Assembly: GCA_904394685.1 (NCBI GenBank)
Contig: CAJFNK010000038.1
Span: 1-44,769, forward strand
Length of the DNA stretch: 44,769 nucleotides
Direction of reading: 5' to 3'
Source: Candidatus Heritagella gallinarum
Lineage (GTDB): Bacteria; Bacillota; Clostridia; Oscillospirales; Acutalibacteraceae
Shown here: positions 24,308 to 32,577 of the stretch, one piece after another
Numbering within the stretch: position 1 is the first letter of the stretch
Layout of the letters: every line of letters begins with the position of its first letter
The notes under the pieces: generated by a model
Databases searched by the model: none
What the model saw: the letters and a program-made list of their open reading frames with translations, nothing else
Told to the model about the DNA's origin: nothing
Program-made: the position numbers and the translations under genes

Positions 24308-24679
24308 TTAGCCCAAAAAGAGTATACCGAAAAGAACAGCAGCTATCAAAAAGCCAGCCGTCAAAGCGGTCAAAGTGCCTTTCTGCTTTTGCGGTGCTTT
24401 CTTCTGAATAGCTTCCATTACTAACACGCCTGAAAAACAAGCGGAAAACACCAGCAGCACCTCTAGAGAAAGGGAGACTCCAAACAGAAATTCTCCCGGC
24501 TCTGTGAGAACAGCGGCAAAAGAAATCCCAAACAGGAGCATATCTGCCAAAACCAGAACAATCCGCTTCCAGAAACCCGGAAATTCTTTTTTCTGAAACT
24601 TCTCATAAATGCGTTTCGGCATCGTAATGAGAGCCAAAATCAATAGCAGGAAAGAAACCAGAACCAATGCAATCAGCAT
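24308..24679 (-). CDS. Small polytopic membrane protein, unrecognised
   Basis: About 123 residues with four hydrophobic stretches (about 2-20, 40-60, 68-88 and 102-121) and a basic loop after the first. I recognise no family motif. AAAAGGAGGAG lies about 7 bases before the ATG at 24679; an ATG seven codons upstream overlaps that ribosome site. It sits between pyrC and pyrF in the same direction, flanked on both sides by spacers with palindromic repeats, so it may be a later insertion into the operon. A link with pyrimidine transport is conceivable but unsupported. Confidence 0.65.
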   Translation of the reverse strand: MLIALVLVSFLLLILALITMPKRIYEKFQKKEFPGFWKRIVLVLADMLLFGISFAAVLTEPGEFLFGVSLSLEVLLVFSACFSGVLVMEAIQKKAPQKQKGTLTALTAGFLIAAVLFGILFLG

Positions 24680-24710
24680 GGAATCTCCTCCTTTTAGCAT
24701 AAATCTGCGG

Positions 24711-24733
24711 GCGGTTAATAACCGCCCCTACAA
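24711..24733. repeat. Dispersed palindromic repeat, inverted orientation
   Basis: GGGCGGTTAATAACCGCCCC followed by TAC. GGGCGGTTA and TAACCGCCC form a perfect 9-bp stem around one base. Read on the minus strand it starts GTAGGGGCG like the copies at 21429 and 24242. Confidence 0.65.
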
Positions 24734-24836
24734 GGTTTCGTCAGATTCTCCGATTTTCTCTCAGGGATTCGCATAATAGGTTGGGCTTCCTCAAGAACGC
24801 TGATTCGAGCAGATTTTGTATAATTTCGTCTGAAAA

Positions 24837-26108
24837 TTACCATTCGTATACAACCTTGCCGCCGCAAACGGTCATTTTCACCTTGCCTGTCAGGGTCATC
24901 CCCTTAAAGGGCGTATTTTTGCTCTTGCCGTGCAGGGCATTTTCGTCCACTGTCCACTGTTCCTTGGGGTCAAAAAGCACGATATCGGCACAGCCGCCCA
25001 CTTCCAGCACACCGGCGGGAATCCCCAGAATTTTAGCCGGGTTCACTGACATTTTTTCAATCAGCTGCGCCAATGTCAAGCATCCGGTTTCCACCAGCTG
25101 GGTAATCGATGCTGCCAATGAGGTTTCCATCCCGATAGAGCCATTGGGAGATTTTAGAAAATCAGACTTTTCTTCCGGGGTGTGCGGAGCATGGTCGGTT
25201 GCAATGGCATCCAGCGTACCGTCCCGCAGCCCCTCGATCATGGCCTGACGGTCTTCCTCTGTTCGCAGCGGCGGATTCATCCGGAAATCAGCGTCCCGGC
25301 TTTCCAGCGCTTTATGGGTAAGCATAAAATAGTGGGGGCAGGTTTCAGCAGTAACCGCAACGCCACGCTTTTTGGCGTCTCGAATCAGCTGCATCGAAGT
25401 GCGGGTACTCACATGACAGATGTGTACCGGCACCCCATAGGCTTCAGCAACCGCAATCTCCCGTGCAGTGCCGCAGTCCTCGGCGGCGGCGGGAATTCCG
25501 GGAACCCCCAATTGCCGGGAAACTTCTCCCTCATGCATAATACCACCCTTTGCCAGGTAGAGGTCTTCACAGTGGGCGGTGACCGTCAGCCCCAGAGAAG
25601 GAGCTGCTTTCATGGCTTCTGCCAAAAACCGGGTATTTTCCACCGGCCGGCCGTCATCGCTCAGCGCAACGGCTCCGGCCTTTGCCAGTGCTTCCCAGTC
25701 ACAAGGTTCCTCACTTTTCAGTCCCTTTGTCACTGCTGCCGCTACATACACATGTGCATCGGCATCTTTTGCTTTGTCCAGAATGGACTCCACCGTTTCC
25801 GGCGTATCGGTTGCCGGATTGGTGTTAGGCATCGCCAGCAGGCTGGTCACTCCACCTGCCGCTGCCGCCCGGCAGCCTGTGAAAATATCTTCTTTTTGAG
25901 TAAAGCCCGGATCACGCAGATGGACGTGCATATCCACCAATCCCGGCGCTGCTACCAAGCCAGCCGCAATCACCTCTCTGGCGCCCGGCAGCGGGCCAAG
26001 ACAGCCCATCGCTGTAATTTTCCCGTTTTCTACGGCGATATCTCCGTAGTAGTCCTCTCCTTTGGCGGGGTTCACAATGCGTGCGCCCCGAATCAGCAAA
26101 CTTTCCAT
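24837..26108 (-). CDS. pyrC: Dihydroorotase
   Basis: Closes carbamoyl-aspartate to dihydroorotate. The 423-residue class I amidohydrolase has the metal motif DMHVHLRDPG (about 59-68), the LSDDGRPV segment where other members carry a bridging acidic or carbamylated residue, HCEDL, HICHVST, and the catalytic Asp in ATDHAPH. It is the first gene of the pyr operon, with a promoter at 26165-26193. The downstream genes pyrF, pyrK and pyrD complete three further steps of UMP synthesis. Confidence 0.97.
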   Translation of the reverse strand: MESLLIRGARIVNPAKGEDYYGDIAVENGKITAMGCLGPLPGAREVIAAGLVAAPGLVDMHVHLRDPGFTQKEDIFTGCRAAAAGGVTSLLAMPNTNPATDTPETVESILDKAKDADAHVYVAAAVTKGLKSEEPCDWEALAKAGAVALSDDGRPVENTRFLAEAMKAAPSLGLTVTAHCEDLYLAKGGIMHEGEVSRQLGVPGIPAAAEDCGTAREIAVAEAYGVPVHICHVSTRTSMQLIRDAKKRGVAVTAETCPHYFMLTHKALESRDADFRMNPPLRTEEDRQAMIEGLRDGTLDAIATDHAPHTPEEKSDFLKSPNGSIGMETSLAASITQLVETGCLTLAQLIEKMSVNPAKILGIPAGVLEVGGCADIVLFDPKEQWTVDENALHGKSKNTPFKGMTLTGKVKMTVCGGKVVYEW

Positions 26109-26164
26109 ATGCTGTATTCATCCCTTTCCGGCAAAGGCCTTCTATTCTCCGTTTGATTTCTTCT

Positions 26165-26193
26165 ATTATACCGGATTTCACGCTGATGGTAAA
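26165..26193 (-). promoter_or_regulatory. Promoter of the pyr operon
   Basis: TTTACC (26193-26188), 17 bases, TATAAT (26170-26165) on the minus strand. I saw no PyrR-type anti-terminator/terminator pair in the short leader. Confidence 0.75.
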
Positions 26194-26205
26194 GCCCTCT
26201 TTCGG

Positions 26206-26237
26206 CGGAAAAAAGCCCCCGGTTTTCCGAGGGCTTT
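26206..26237 (-). terminator. Terminator of the YdcF-like gene
   Basis: An 11-bp stem with one G-U pair (26237-26227 with 26222-26212) and loop AAAA, followed on the minus strand by TTTTTTCC. Confidence 0.88.
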
Positions 26238-26247
26238 CACGAAAAAA

Positions 26248-27039
26248 TCAGAACCACTGTTCCAGATAAAATTTTGTCAGGGAAATCAGCTCCCGGCCAT
26301 AATTTGCCGGAAACAGGTGCTTTACCGATTCTGCCGGGACTGCATATGGAGATAGCCCGGCCGCTTTTGCCAGTTCACCGGCACGGAACTGATGATAATC
26401 GTCCGTTACCACCGCTATTTCTCGGCTCAATCCCTTTTCCTCAATGATTTTTGCCGAATACTCCATGTTTTCTCTGGTATCGGTGGACTGGTCTTCCTGT
26501 ATGATCCGCTGAGAATCAATCCCAAGGGATTCCAATTCCCGTGCCATCACCGAGGCTTCGGTGGCGGGTTCATTGCTCCCTTTTCCACCGCTGACGATAC
26601 ACACTGCTTCCGGGTGCTCCTGCAAATATTCCGCCGCCTTCTCAATGCGTGATTTTAGAGAAAGGCTGGGCGCCCCGCTTTTCTCCACCTTACATCCCAG
26701 CACGACCACCGTGGCGGTTTCAGGCGGGGTTTTCCCGGCTGCGGAAAAAATCCGTGTGGTAAGATATCCACACCACACCATTCCCAGCGCAAAAACGATG
26801 GTAAGAATCCAAGCTGCCACCTGTTTTCCTCCCCCTTTCCGAATCATCCCAGGAACCAACAAAATCAGGGCTGCGGTAATAGCGCACATCATCCAGCCAA
26901 CCAGCGTCCCCACGCCGGCCACACCAATGAGCAGCGTTTGTGAAAACCACACAGCCACCGCCGCAGGAAGCAGCAGAAGCCCCCACTGCACCGGGTGAAT
27001 CTTTCTTTTTCTGGTATGCCCGATTTTCTGCACGCCCAT
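26248..27039 (-). CDS. YdcF/SanA-ElyC family membrane protein (DUF218)
   Basis: A 263-residue protein with about four hydrophobic segments in the first 110 residues, followed by a DUF218 domain: VVVLGCKVEKSGAPSLSLKSRIEKA, CIVSGGKGSNEP, STDTRENMEYS and VVTDDYHQFRA. The family includes YdcF, SanA and ElyC and is linked to cell-envelope integrity; the biochemical activity is not settled. The ATG at 27039 has AAAGGGGG 3-4 bases upstream; a start 28 codons earlier would lie in the promoter. It has its own promoter and terminator. Confidence 0.85.
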   Translation of the reverse strand: MGVQKIGHTRKRKIHPVQWGLLLLPAAVAVWFSQTLLIGVAGVGTLVGWMMCAITAALILLVPGMIRKGGGKQVAAWILTIVFALGMVWCGYLTTRIFSAAGKTPPETATVVVLGCKVEKSGAPSLSLKSRIEKAAEYLQEHPEAVCIVSGGKGSNEPATEASVMARELESLGIDSQRIIQEDQSTDTRENMEYSAKIIEEKGLSREIAVVTDDYHQFRAGELAKAAGLSPYAVPAESVKHLFPANYGRELISLTKFYLEQWF

Positions 27040-27067
27040 GCGCCCCCTTTTACAATCTTTTTGCAAC

Positions 27068-27096
27068 AGGATATCACATTCCCTTGAATCCGGCAA
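27068..27096 (-). promoter_or_regulatory. Promoter of the YdcF-like gene
   Basis: TTGCCG (27096-27091), 17 bases, TATCCT (27073-27068), with an extended TG motif before the -10. Confidence 0.65.
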
Positions 27097-27120
27097 GGCC
27101 AAACGGTAAACAAAATATGA

Positions 27121-27157
27121 CAAAACCCCCGGCCTTCCATTTCTGAAAAGCCGGGGG
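27121..27157 (-). terminator. Terminator of the hydrogenase operon
   Basis: CCCCCGGC (27157-27150 on the minus strand) pairs with GCCGGGGG (27133-27126), followed by TTTTG. Confidence 0.85.
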
Positions 27158-27183
27158 CATCTTATCCAGATTATGCAGAAGAA

Positions 27184-28926
27184 TCAGAATCTCTTTCTGG
27201 CTACATAGCTGGTGTGGAGAATCTCGTGTGCCTTATGGCTGCCGGGCTCTCCCAGGAACTCCTCATAGCACTTCTTGACGATGGGGTTCTCATGGCTCTT
27301 GCGGAGCGGCATGGCCTCGTCCTGGTCATAGAGGGCCTTGGCACGCAGCGCCTTGAGATCGGTAAAGCTGCGAACCGTTGCGGGCTGGATGGGCTGGCCG
27401 CCGCCATTGACACAGCCGCCGGGGCAGCACATGACCTCGATGAACTGGTAGTCGGCCTCGCCGCTGCGAACCTTCTCCAGCAGAGCGTTGGCGTTGTTCA
27501 GGCCGCTGACAACCGCAACCTTCACGTCCATACCAGCCACCTTGTAGGTAGCCTCCTTAAAGCCTTCGGTACCACGCACCTCATTGAATTCCAGCTTCTC
27601 CAGCGGCTTGCCTTCCAGCACTTCGGCAGCAGTACGGAGAGCAGCCTCCATCACGCCGCCGGTTGCACCAAAGATAGTGGCAGCGCCGGTGGAAACGCCC
27701 ATAGCGTCGTCGAACTGCTCGTCGGGCAGGCGGGCAAAGTTGAGCTGTGCGCCCTTAATCAGGCGGGCCAGCTCACGGGTGGTGAGAGCGATATCCACGT
27801 CGGGCATACCGGCAGCATCCTGATCGTCACGACCCACCTCGAACTTTTTAGCCGTACAGGGCATGATGGACACGGAAACGATCTTGCTGGGATCGATGCC
27901 TTCCTTCTGTGCATACCAGGTCTTGATCAGAGCGCCGGTCATCTGCTGCGGGCTCTTGCAGGTAGACAGGTTCGGGATCAGCTCCGGGAAGTAATGCTCG
28001 CAGAACTTGACCCAACCGGGGGAGCAGGAAGTGATAATCGGCAGGGGGCCGTTGTCCTTCACACGATGAATGAACTCGGTAGCCTCCTCCATGATGGTCA
28101 TATCGGCGCCGAAATCGGTGTCGAAAACCTTATCAAAGCCCAGGCGGCGCAGAGCAGCAACCATTTTGCCCTCCACGTTGGTGCCGATAGGCATATCGAA
28201 GCACTCGCCCAGAGTTGCACGAATCGAGGGTGCGGTCTGGACAATGACGATCTTTTCGGGGTCGTTGATGGCGTCGAGCACCTTCTGGCACTCGTCCTTC
28301 TCCTGCAAAGCGCCGGTGGGACATGCTACGATACACTGGCCGCAGTTGACGCAGGTGGTAGCAGAAAGAGGAAGCTCAAAAGCACAGGCAATATGGGTAT
28401 CAAAGCCACGACCGTTGGGCCCGATCACTCCCACATGCTGCTGCTCACAGGCAGCCACACAGCGGCGGCAGAGGATACACTTGGAATTGTCACGAATCAG
28501 GTGGCTGCAGGATTCGTCCAGGATGCTGTCGGGCACGTCGCCGTCAAAGCGGTCATCCTGCTCCACGCCCAGCTCCTGACACAGGGTCTGCAATTCGCAG
28601 GTACCGCTGCGCTTACAGGACAGGCAGTGGCGGTCGTGAACAGAAAGCAGCATTTCCAGCGTCAGCTTGCGGGATTTCTGCACCTTGGGGGTATTGGTAA
28701 AGACTTCCATGCCCTCGTTCACCGGATATACGCAGGCAGCAACCAGAGAACGGGCGCCTTTTACTTCTACAACGCACATACGGCAGGCGCCGATCTGGTT
28801 CACGTCTTTGAGGAAGCACAGGGTAGGAATATCGATTCCTGCATAGCGGGCTGCTTCCAGGATGGTGGAACCGGCGGGCACCGAGAGGGGCATGCCGTTG
28901 ATTTTCATGTTAATCATGTTTTCCAT
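27184..28926 (-). CDS. hndD: [FeFe] hydrogenase, NADH-dependent/bifurcating type catalytic subunit
   Basis: Reduces protons to H2 at the H-cluster. The 580-residue protein has an N-terminal [2Fe-2S] domain (GACRMCVVE), a His-Cys [4Fe-4S] site (HCLSCKRSGTCEL), a two-cluster ferredoxin domain, and then the H domain: L1 TSCSPGW (Cys301), L2 MPCTAKKFE (Cys357) and L3 EVMCCPGGCVNGGG (Cys501, Cys505). A small-subunit-like tail (HENPIVKKCYEEFLG) closes it. This is the group A3 layout that works with HndABC. The ATG at 28926 has GGAG 10 bases upstream; a GTG 3 codons earlier lies too close to the ribosome site. It is the last gene of the operon. Confidence 0.97.
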   Translation of the reverse strand: MENMINMKINGMPLSVPAGSTILEAARYAGIDIPTLCFLKDVNQIGACRMCVVEVKGARSLVAACVYPVNEGMEVFTNTPKVQKSRKLTLEMLLSVHDRHCLSCKRSGTCELQTLCQELGVEQDDRFDGDVPDSILDESCSHLIRDNSKCILCRRCVAACEQQHVGVIGPNGRGFDTHIACAFELPLSATTCVNCGQCIVACPTGALQEKDECQKVLDAINDPEKIVIVQTAPSIRATLGECFDMPIGTNVEGKMVAALRRLGFDKVFDTDFGADMTIMEEATEFIHRVKDNGPLPIITSCSPGWVKFCEHYFPELIPNLSTCKSPQQMTGALIKTWYAQKEGIDPSKIVSVSIMPCTAKKFEVGRDDQDAAGMPDVDIALTTRELARLIKGAQLNFARLPDEQFDDAMGVSTGAATIFGATGGVMEAALRTAAEVLEGKPLEKLEFNEVRGTEGFKEATYKVAGMDVKVAVVSGLNNANALLEKVRSGEADYQFIEVMCCPGGCVNGGGQPIQPATVRSFTDLKALRAKALYDQDEAMPLRKSHENPIVKKCYEEFLGEPGSHKAHEILHTSYVARKRF

Positions 28927-28944
28927 TTCAGGCACACTCCTTCC

Positions 28945-30735
28945 TTATCTCTTGACAATTGCGCCGAACTTGCACTTCTCCATGCAGGCGCCGCACTTGA
29001 TACATTTCTTGGTATCGATGACATGAGGCTGCTTCACAGTGCCGCTGATGGCGTTCACCGGGCAGTTACGGGCGCACAGGGTGCATCCCTTACACTTGTC
29101 AGGCTCGATATAATAGTTGGTAAGCGCCTTGCAGGCACCGGCGGGACAGCGCTTCTCGGTAACGTGGGCGATATACTCGTCACGGAAGAAATGCAGGGTG
29201 GAAAGCACCGGGTTGGGAGCTGTCTGTCCCAGGCCGCACAGAGCGTTTTCTTTGATGTAGTAGCAGAGTTCTTCCAGCTTGTCAATGTCCTCCATCTCAC
29301 CGTTGCCGCTGGTGATCTTGTTCAGCAGTTCCAACAGGCGTTTGGTGCCGATACGGCAGGGAGTACATTTACCGCAAGACTCATCCACGGTGAACTCCAG
29401 GAAGAACTTGGCGATATCCACCATACAGGTGGTGTCGTCCATGACGATCAAACCGCCGGAACCCATCATAGAGCCGATAGCCAGCAGGTTGTCATAGTCA
29501 ATCGGGATATCCAGATGCTCTGCCGGGATACATCCGCCAGAGGGGCCGCCGGTCTGGGCTGCCTTGAATTTGCGACCATTCGGTACGCCGCCGCCGATCT
29601 CCTCGACGATTTCCCGCAGGGTAGTGCCCATGGGGACTTCCACCAGGCCGGTGTGCTTGATTTTGCCGCCCAGAGCGAACACCTTGGTACCCTTGGATTT
29701 CTCGGTACCCATGGAAGCAAACCAGTCAGCGCCGTTCAAAATAATCTGGGCAATGTTGGCATAGGTTTCCACGTTATTCAGAATGGTGGGCTTGCCGAAC
29801 AGACCCTTGACAGCCGGGAACGGAGGACGGCAGCGAGGCTCACCACGCTTGCCCTCGATAGAGGTCATCAGAGCGGTTTCTTCGCCGCACACAAATGCGC
29901 CTGCACCCAGACGCAGGTCGATATCAAAGCAGAAATCGGTGCCGAAAATATTTTTGCCCAGCAGGCCATACTCTCTCGCCTGATCGATAGCGATCTGCAG
30001 ACGGCGCACAGCGATGGGATATTCGGCACGGACATAGATGTAGCCCTGAGTAGCGCCGATTGCGTAAGCGGCAATCGCCATAGCTTCCAGCACGGCATGG
30101 GGGTCGCCTTCCAGTACGGAACGATCCATGAATGCGCCGGGGTCGCCTTCGTCGGCGTTACAACATACATATTTCTGGTCGGCATGGTTGGCAGCGGCAA
30201 AGCTCCACTTCCGGCCGGTGGGGAAGCCTGCACCGCCACGGCCACGCAGGCCAGACTTGGTGATCTCATCGATCACCTGCTGCGGGGTCATCTCGGTGAG
30301 CGCCTTACCCAGAGCGGCATAGCCGTCCACAGCGATATATTCGTCAATTTTTTCGGGGTTAATCACACCGCAGTTCCGCAGCGCCACACGCTTCTGCTTC
30401 TCATAGAAGGGAGTGTGGTTCAGGGATTTGATGGTATTATCATCCACCACAGTCTCCTGATACAGCAGGCGCTTGACGATACGGCCCTTGAGCAGATGTT
30501 CCTCCACGATTTCGGGAACGTCCTCAGGGGTCACCATGCTATAAAAAGAGCCTTCGGGATAGACAATCATGATCGGGCCAAGGGCGCACAGGCCAAAGCA
30601 GCCGGTACGAACCACATTGACTTCTTTCTCAAGGCCCTTTGCCTTGATTTCCTCTTTCAGGCGCTGGATAATCAGCTCGCTGTTAGAGGAGGTGCAGCCG
30701 GTACCGCCGCACACCAGTACGTTAGAACGAAACAT
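28945..30735 (-). CDS. hndC: NADH-binding NuoF-like subunit of the [FeFe] hydrogenase
   Basis: A 596-residue flavoprotein that takes electrons from NADH, or bifurcates between NADH and ferredoxin in the HydABC type. Domain order: thioredoxin-like [2Fe-2S] domain (VCGGTGCTS, GCFGLCALGP), NuoF core with GRGGAGFPTGRKW and the NADH/FMN loop GDPGAFMDR, the [4Fe-4S] SCGKCTPCRIGT segment, and a C-terminal pair of [4Fe-4S] motifs (CKGCTLCARNCP, CIKCGACMEKC). GGAGGAGG lies just before the ATG at 30735. It follows hndB by 16 bases. Confidence 0.96.
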   Translation of the reverse strand: MFRSNVLVCGGTGCTSSNSELIIQRLKEEIKAKGLEKEVNVVRTGCFGLCALGPIMIVYPEGSFYSMVTPEDVPEIVEEHLLKGRIVKRLLYQETVVDDNTIKSLNHTPFYEKQKRVALRNCGVINPEKIDEYIAVDGYAALGKALTEMTPQQVIDEITKSGLRGRGGAGFPTGRKWSFAAANHADQKYVCCNADEGDPGAFMDRSVLEGDPHAVLEAMAIAAYAIGATQGYIYVRAEYPIAVRRLQIAIDQAREYGLLGKNIFGTDFCFDIDLRLGAGAFVCGEETALMTSIEGKRGEPRCRPPFPAVKGLFGKPTILNNVETYANIAQIILNGADWFASMGTEKSKGTKVFALGGKIKHTGLVEVPMGTTLREIVEEIGGGVPNGRKFKAAQTGGPSGGCIPAEHLDIPIDYDNLLAIGSMMGSGGLIVMDDTTCMVDIAKFFLEFTVDESCGKCTPCRIGTKRLLELLNKITSGNGEMEDIDKLEELCYYIKENALCGLGQTAPNPVLSTLHFFRDEYIAHVTEKRCPAGACKALTNYYIEPDKCKGCTLCARNCPVNAISGTVKQPHVIDTKKCIKCGACMEKCKFGAIVKR

Positions 30736-30751
30736 TCCGCATCCTCCTCCA

Positions 30752-31120
30752 TTATGTATTGGCGCCAATGGTGTACTCGGTCACCACGTTGCCGTTTACC
30801 AGATGATCGTTGACCACACGCAGAGCTTTCTCCGGGGTCATCTTCACATAGGTGGTTTTCTCTCCGTCGGGGGTGACCACTTCCACCACCGGCTCAAACT
30901 GGCAGATGCCAATGCAGCCGGTCTGGGTCACAACCACATTATTCAGCTGGCGCTTTGCCACCTCATCCACCATAGTGGTGAGGACAGGACGGGCACCGGC
31001 GGCGATGCCGCAGGTTGCCATGCCCACCAGCACACGGATGCTGTTGTCGGAATTTTCACGCAGACTGATCTGCGCCCGTGCTTTATCACGAATTGCCTGC
31101 AATTCCGCTAAAGATTTCAT
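30752..31120 (-). CDS. hndB: [2Fe-2S] ferredoxin-like subunit HndB of the hydrogenase operon
   Basis: A 122-residue thioredoxin-fold ferredoxin. Cysteines lie in MATCGIAAGA and TGCIGICQFEP, giving a [2Fe-2S] site. In the hnd operon of Desulfovibrio and the hyd operons of Clostridia such a protein passes electrons within the NAD(P)-hydrogenase complex. AAGGAGGAG is 7-8 bases before the ATG. Its start overlaps the upstream ATPase-domain gene by 4 bases, so the two are translationally coupled. Confidence 0.92.
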   Translation of the reverse strand: MKSLAELQAIRDKARAQISLRENSDNSIRVLVGMATCGIAAGARPVLTTMVDEVAKRQLNNVVVTQTGCIGICQFEPVVEVVTPDGEKTTYVKMTPEKALRVVNDHLVNGNVVTEYTIGANT

Positions 31121-31674
31121 TTGGGTACTCCTCCTTGTAATAATTCTGTCTGTTCCTGCAAATAACTGCGGAGCCACTGTACCACATCCGGGGTATTCAG
31201 CGGCACATCCTCCCCCAGCACCTCCCGAAGCTGACGGGTATCCAGCTCCAACTCCTGTTCATCGATTCGATGAACGAACCGGAAATCCCGATCAGGATTG
31301 CAGGAAATCAATAAAACCATGGTATCATCAATATTTCCCAGCGGGATCATATCCACATGAGAGGTGATAAACCTTGCCCGAACAGTAGTACCTTCCCCAA
31401 GCACCGACTGGATGGAAAAATCCCCGCCGGTCATCTCCGCTTCCATTTTGAAAAGCGGAACGCCCAGCCCTACCTTGCGGGTAGTGCGGGTGGTATAAAA
31501 CGGGTCGATTACCCGCTGCACCTGTTCTTCGCTCATGCCTTTTCCATTATCGATGATCGAAATGACCAGTTCCCCTTTCCCCCGGTTTTCTTCCACCTGA
31601 ATCTCAATCAGGGAAGCGCCGGCGGTAATCGAGTTCTGCGCCACATCCATCACGTTCAGCGAAAGCTCCCGCAT
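31117..31674 (-). CDS. Stand-alone GHKL ATPase-domain protein of hydrogenase operons
   Basis: A 185-residue protein. Its first 110 residues are a histidine-kinase-type ATPase domain: N box DVAQNSITAGA, G1 box IIDNGKGM, F box FYTTR and G2 segment GLGVPLFKM. There is no dimerisation/phospho-acceptor histidine domain and no sensor or membrane part, so it cannot be a normal sensor kinase. The C-terminal 70 residues are unassigned. Its position between hndA and hndB, with a 4-base overlap to hndB and 6 bases to hndA, points to a role in making or controlling the hydrogenase complex, but that is inference. Confidence 0.85.
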   Translation of the reverse strand: MRELSLNVMDVAQNSITAGASLIEIQVEENRGKGELVISIIDNGKGMSEEQVQRVIDPFYTTRTTRKVGLGVPLFKMEAEMTGGDFSIQSVLGEGTTVRARFITSHVDMIPLGNIDDTMVLLISCNPDRDFRFVHRIDEQELELDTRQLREVLGEDVPLNTPDVVQWLRSYLQEQTELLQGGVPK

Positions 31675-31680
31675 GGCGGC

Positions 31681-32175
31681 TTATTGGTATTTGGCCAGGA
31701 TTCCCGGCACCTCGTCGGGCGTCAGGCGGCCGTATACATCTTCGTTAACGGTAAGCACCGGGGCCAGTCCGCAAGCACCCACGCAGCGGCAGGCAGTAAG
31801 AGAAAATTTCCCATCGGGCGTACATTCTTCCGGCTGGATTCCCAGAATCTCCGAAATCTTGTCCATCACAGCGGCAGCGCCCTTAACATAGCAGGCGGTA
31901 CCCAGGCAGATAGAAATGTTATACTGCCCCTTGGGGGTAAGAGAAAACTGAGAATAGAAAGTGGAAACGCCGAATACTTCTTCCAGAGATACCCCCAGAC
32001 CCTCGGCTACCATCGCCTGCACTTCCATTGGCAGGTATCCATACACATCCTGTGCCTTTTGCAGTACCGGCATCACAGCGCCCTGCTGGCCCTTGTGCTC
32101 GGCAATAATGGCACGCAGCTTTTCTTCCTGCTCCGGGGTTCCCTGGAACGGCAAATTGCTGATACGCTTCTGCAT
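31681..32175 (-). CDS. hndA: NuoE-like [2Fe-2S] subunit HndA
   Basis: A 164-residue thioredoxin-fold protein, first gene of the hydrogenase operon. The [2Fe-2S] ligands are in CLGTACYVKG and CRCVGACGLAP (four cysteines in the NuoE pattern), preceded by the GYLP helical segment. It partners the NuoF-like subunit in NADH oxidation. AGGGAGGAAC lies upstream of the ATG. The 400-base leader region carries a Rex-type operator. Confidence 0.95.
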   Translation of the reverse strand: MQKRISNLPFQGTPEQEEKLRAIIAEHKGQQGAVMPVLQKAQDVYGYLPMEVQAMVAEGLGVSLEEVFGVSTFYSQFSLTPKGQYNISICLGTACYVKGAAAVMDKISEILGIQPEECTPDGKFSLTACRCVGACGLAPVLTVNEDVYGRLTPDEVPGILAKYQ

Positions 32176-32284
32176 AAAATTAGTTCCTCCCTGTCGTTTT
32201 GATTTCTACAAAGCCAGACAACTATCATTATCATCCCAAAAATGCGCCTGAGCAGGCTGTTGTGCAAAATAAACAATTTTGGAA

Positions 32285-32335
32285 TTGTTAAAAATATAAC
32301 AATAATAGCTGAAATTGCATTTTAAAATCAGTATA
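32285..32335 (-). promoter_or_regulatory. Rex-type operator and promoter of the hnd operon
   Basis: TTGTTAAAAATATAACAA (32285-32302) differs at one position from the clostridial Rex consensus TTGTTAANNNNTTAACAA. An extended -10 (TGATATACT; TATACT at 32335-32330) lies just upstream on the minus strand, placing the site at about +21 to +38. Rex senses NADH/NAD+ and commonly controls H2 and fermentation genes. The rest of the 32176-32577 spacer is AT-rich; besides a second inverted repeat near 32268-32285 I see nothing in it. Confidence 0.65.
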
Positions 32336-32528
32336 TCATAACAAAAAACATATTATTTTCCTTTTTAGAATTATGTTCCCGCTACATAACGAATAAACAT
32401 TGCTATTTTTGTTGTATTTTTTCAATAGTTATCCACACTATCATTTTTGGCATCTTTCAGCCCTGTGCAAGTGCAGCATTTTCCATTTTGGGATATCCCA
32501 TAACTGGTAATTATTTTCTTTTAACAGT

Positions 32529-32570
32529 GAAAAACCCACAATACCCAATCATCGCAGGGTATTGCGGGTT
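32529..32570 (-). terminator. Terminator of the vor/kor operon
   Basis: On the minus strand AACCCGCAATACCC (32570-32557) pairs with GGGTATTGTGGGTT (32546-32533), 14 bp with one wobble, followed by TTTTC. Confidence 0.88.
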
Positions 32571-32577
32571 CCTTCTA

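Noticed and set aside
26109-26170. PyrR-type attenuator before pyrC
   Set aside because: The leader is too short and no anti-terminator/terminator pair could be drawn.
27214-30813. A 1199-codon plus-strand ORF across the hydrogenase genes
   Set aside because: It is the antisense shadow of hndD and hndC, which have full family motifs and ribosome sites; the shadow has low-complexity His/Gln/Ala-rich sequence and no recognisable domain.
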